Source: Holophagales bacterium (lineage in GTDB: Bacteria > Acidobacteriota > Holophagae > Holophagales > Holophagaceae). Taken from it: DNA of 23,693 nt. The position numbers and the translations under genes were made by a program. Shown here one piece after another: positions 22,859 through 23,693 of the stretch (position 1 is its first letter; every line of letters starts with the position of its first letter). The DNA is taken from the NCBI GenBank assembly GCA_031281385.1, contig JAITFL010000158.1, forward strand, positions 1 to 23,693. The letters run 5' to 3'. The notes under the pieces were generated by a model that had not been told where the DNA came from, did no database searches, and saw only the letters and a program-made list of their open reading frames with translations.

Positions 22859-23352
22859 TTCTCTCCTCCTCTTCCGCGTCGCGCATTTCCATCGCCTTTG
22901 CAATGTCCTTCTTCTGGCTGTCCTTTGTGCCGCCCGTGAGCAACAAGAAATCGGGGCCTTCGACTTGGTAGTAGTATAGCCGGTACCCAGGCCCAGTGTC
23001 CAACTCGAGTTCACATATGCCGCCAGTACCCTTCATACCAAATTGCGTTCAAATTACATTTGAACGCTCACGCCAAAGTTTTTGAAAAAGCTGGGGAACC
23101 CATCATTTTCAAAAACTGGCGGGCGCCGGTTCCCGTCGCCTGATACCGATATGCAATCTTTTGATTGCACATCGGTATCAGCCGCTTCCCCGGCTTGCCG
23201 CCCTCTGCATCCGCTATCGCCAAGGTAAGACGCACCCTTATTGATTTGTCCTGCTCCTTCATCCATTTCCAGAAGTGCCTCGTTCCGCTGAAGGTGCATG
23301 GCTCCCCCTCTTTGTAGGGTTGCTGTCTGCTTTCTTGTTTTTGTTCTTTCAT
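22842..23352 (-). pseudogene. RelE/HigB-type toxin (Gp49/HI1419-like) interrupted by a palindromic insertion
   Basis: Toxins of this family are ribosome-dependent mRNA endonucleases. Two fragments in different frames together cover one full toxin. The N-terminal part starts at ATG 23352 (AGGAA site) and includes GTRHFWKWMKEQDKSIRVRL and AIADAEGG. The C-terminal part (22842-23047) reads QFGMKGTGGICELELDTGPG, then YRLYYYQVEG, LLLTGGTKDSQKKDIAKAME. Family proteins read '..W...lkD......r......GnfGd.K..g.GvyElr...GpGYRvYy...GGdKs.Q..DI..A', so the break falls between AEGG and QFG. Between them lies about 150-160 bases of hairpins (23044-23202) that shifts the frame and brings a stop at 23068. Unless the insert is removed or frameshifted over, the toxin is inactive. 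Confidence 0.75.
23044..23202. mobile_element. Triple-hairpin palindromic element inserted in the toxin gene
   Basis: Three adjacent hairpins fill the insert. (1) GCGTTCAAAT/ATTTGAACGC, 10-bp perfect with a 3-base loop, 23044-23066. (2) GCCAAAGTTTTTGAAAA paired with TTTTCAAAAACTGGC, 23072-23120, with a 2-base bulge. (3) TGATACCGATATGCAATC (23141-23158) paired with GATTGCACATCGGTATCA (23163-23180), one mismatch, TTTT loop, extended outward by GC-rich arms (about 23118 to 23202). No coding capacity of its own is seen, so it resembles a MITE or a gene-inserting palindromic element. Exact ends and a target duplication could not be fixed. Confidence 0.6.
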
Positions 23353-23424
23353 GCACGTTCCTGTGGCGCGTGGCCGCTCGTTCCGCAAATTGTCAATTGA
23401 GGCACTTGCAAAACCATTCTAGCG

Positions 23425-23559
23425 CTCATCGAAGCCATCCCCATGCATCCGCCCGACTATCGAAGTTATCCACCATGCATCCACCCACTCATCGAAGCCG
23501 TGCCCATGTATCTGCCCCTACATAGGGCAGTAGGCGAGGCGAGTACCCGGGGTCTGGGG
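23425..23559 (-). repeat. Dispersed intergenic repeat, copy 3 (inverted) with 32-bp tandem subunits
   Basis: Block C is present in reverse orientation (23488-23559; CCCTACATAGGGCAG and GGGGTCTGGGG-like sequence on the plus strand). It continues into three tandem units of 31-33 bp (23425-23456, 23457-23487, 23488-23520), each CT(C/A)TCGAAG...CCATG(C/T)ATC. A half-copy of the hairpin motif (GCACTTGCAAAACC) precedes it at 23402. From 23506 a plus-strand frame starting MYLPLHRAVGEASTRGLGSE stays open to the window end. Confidence 0.8.
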
Positions 23560-23693
23560 AGCGAGCGGTGCAGTGCGAGAACGACGCTGAACAAGCTGAA
23601 AACGCAGATGGCAGCACTGGCGGCCAATGTGCCGCAGAGACCAACGGAGGAAGTCTCGCGTATCCGGAGCGCAAGCGCAGGATACCGAGAAGT

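Noticed and set aside
1..23693. tRNA, rRNA and CRISPR arrays
   Set aside because: No cloverleaf with a TTCRA arm, no rRNA-like segment and no regularly spaced identical repeats with unique spacers. The 32-bp tandem units at 23425 have no spacers.

Overview
The window looks like chromosome from a Gram-negative (diderm), flagellated bacterium with LPS and moderately GC-rich DNA. It carries LPS-transport genes (lptB, an LptC/LptA-like protein, a fused LptF/LptG permease), a Kdo-pathway isomerase (kdsD), and L/P-ring genes (flgH, flgI) that only outer-membrane flagella need. A Tat-exported Gfo/Idh oxidoreductase and a SpoVG homologue make a common proteobacterium unlikely. A PVC-type or nearby candidate phylum is my guess, but the sequence alone does not settle it. 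No rRNA, tRNA, CRISPR array, transposase or phage module was seen.

Layout. 1-4222 (minus): recJ, a 624-aa LptC/LptA-like periplasmic protein and lptB (cut by the window edge) form a tight operon. 4359-8078 (plus): a Gfo/Idh oxidoreductase, then rpe, a Bax-inhibitor-1 family membrane protein and prmC. 8081-13962 (plus): a flagellar block. flgH-flgI-flgJ sits behind a sigma-54-like site, and flgM-X-flgN?-flgK-flgL sits behind a sigma-28-like site. spoVG converges on flgL. 14363-15618 is a long gene-poor stretch with hairpins, mini-ORFs and a dispersed repeat. 15619-17533 holds kdsD and two small unknown genes. 17534-17905 is densely palindromic DNA. 17906-20257 is a single-chain LptF-LptG fusion. 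20258-20930 is a mosaic of the dispersed repeat. 20954-22486 is a GT2 glycosyltransferase with a TPR tail. 22504-23400 holds heptad repeats and a HigBA/RelE-type toxin-antitoxin pair whose toxin gene is split by a palindromic insertion. 23425-23693 is another copy of the dispersed repeat.

How the genes fit together. Two themes dominate: building and exporting LPS (kdsD for Kdo, the LptA/C-like bridge, LptB ATPase, LptFG permease), and late flagellar assembly (rings, rod binding, hook-filament junction, FlgM checkpoint). The promoter-like sites fit the usual hierarchy, with sigma-54 for middle genes and sigma-28 for late genes.

The most unusual content is outside the standard genes: a family of sequence-conserved hairpins built on CTTGCAAAAC/GTTTTGCAAG; a dispersed intergenic repeat with a roughly 72-bp core and 32-bp tandem subunits, which keeps an open reading frame in all three copies; a nested-palindrome island upstream of lptFG; and a roughly 160-bp triple-hairpin element inside the toxin gene.
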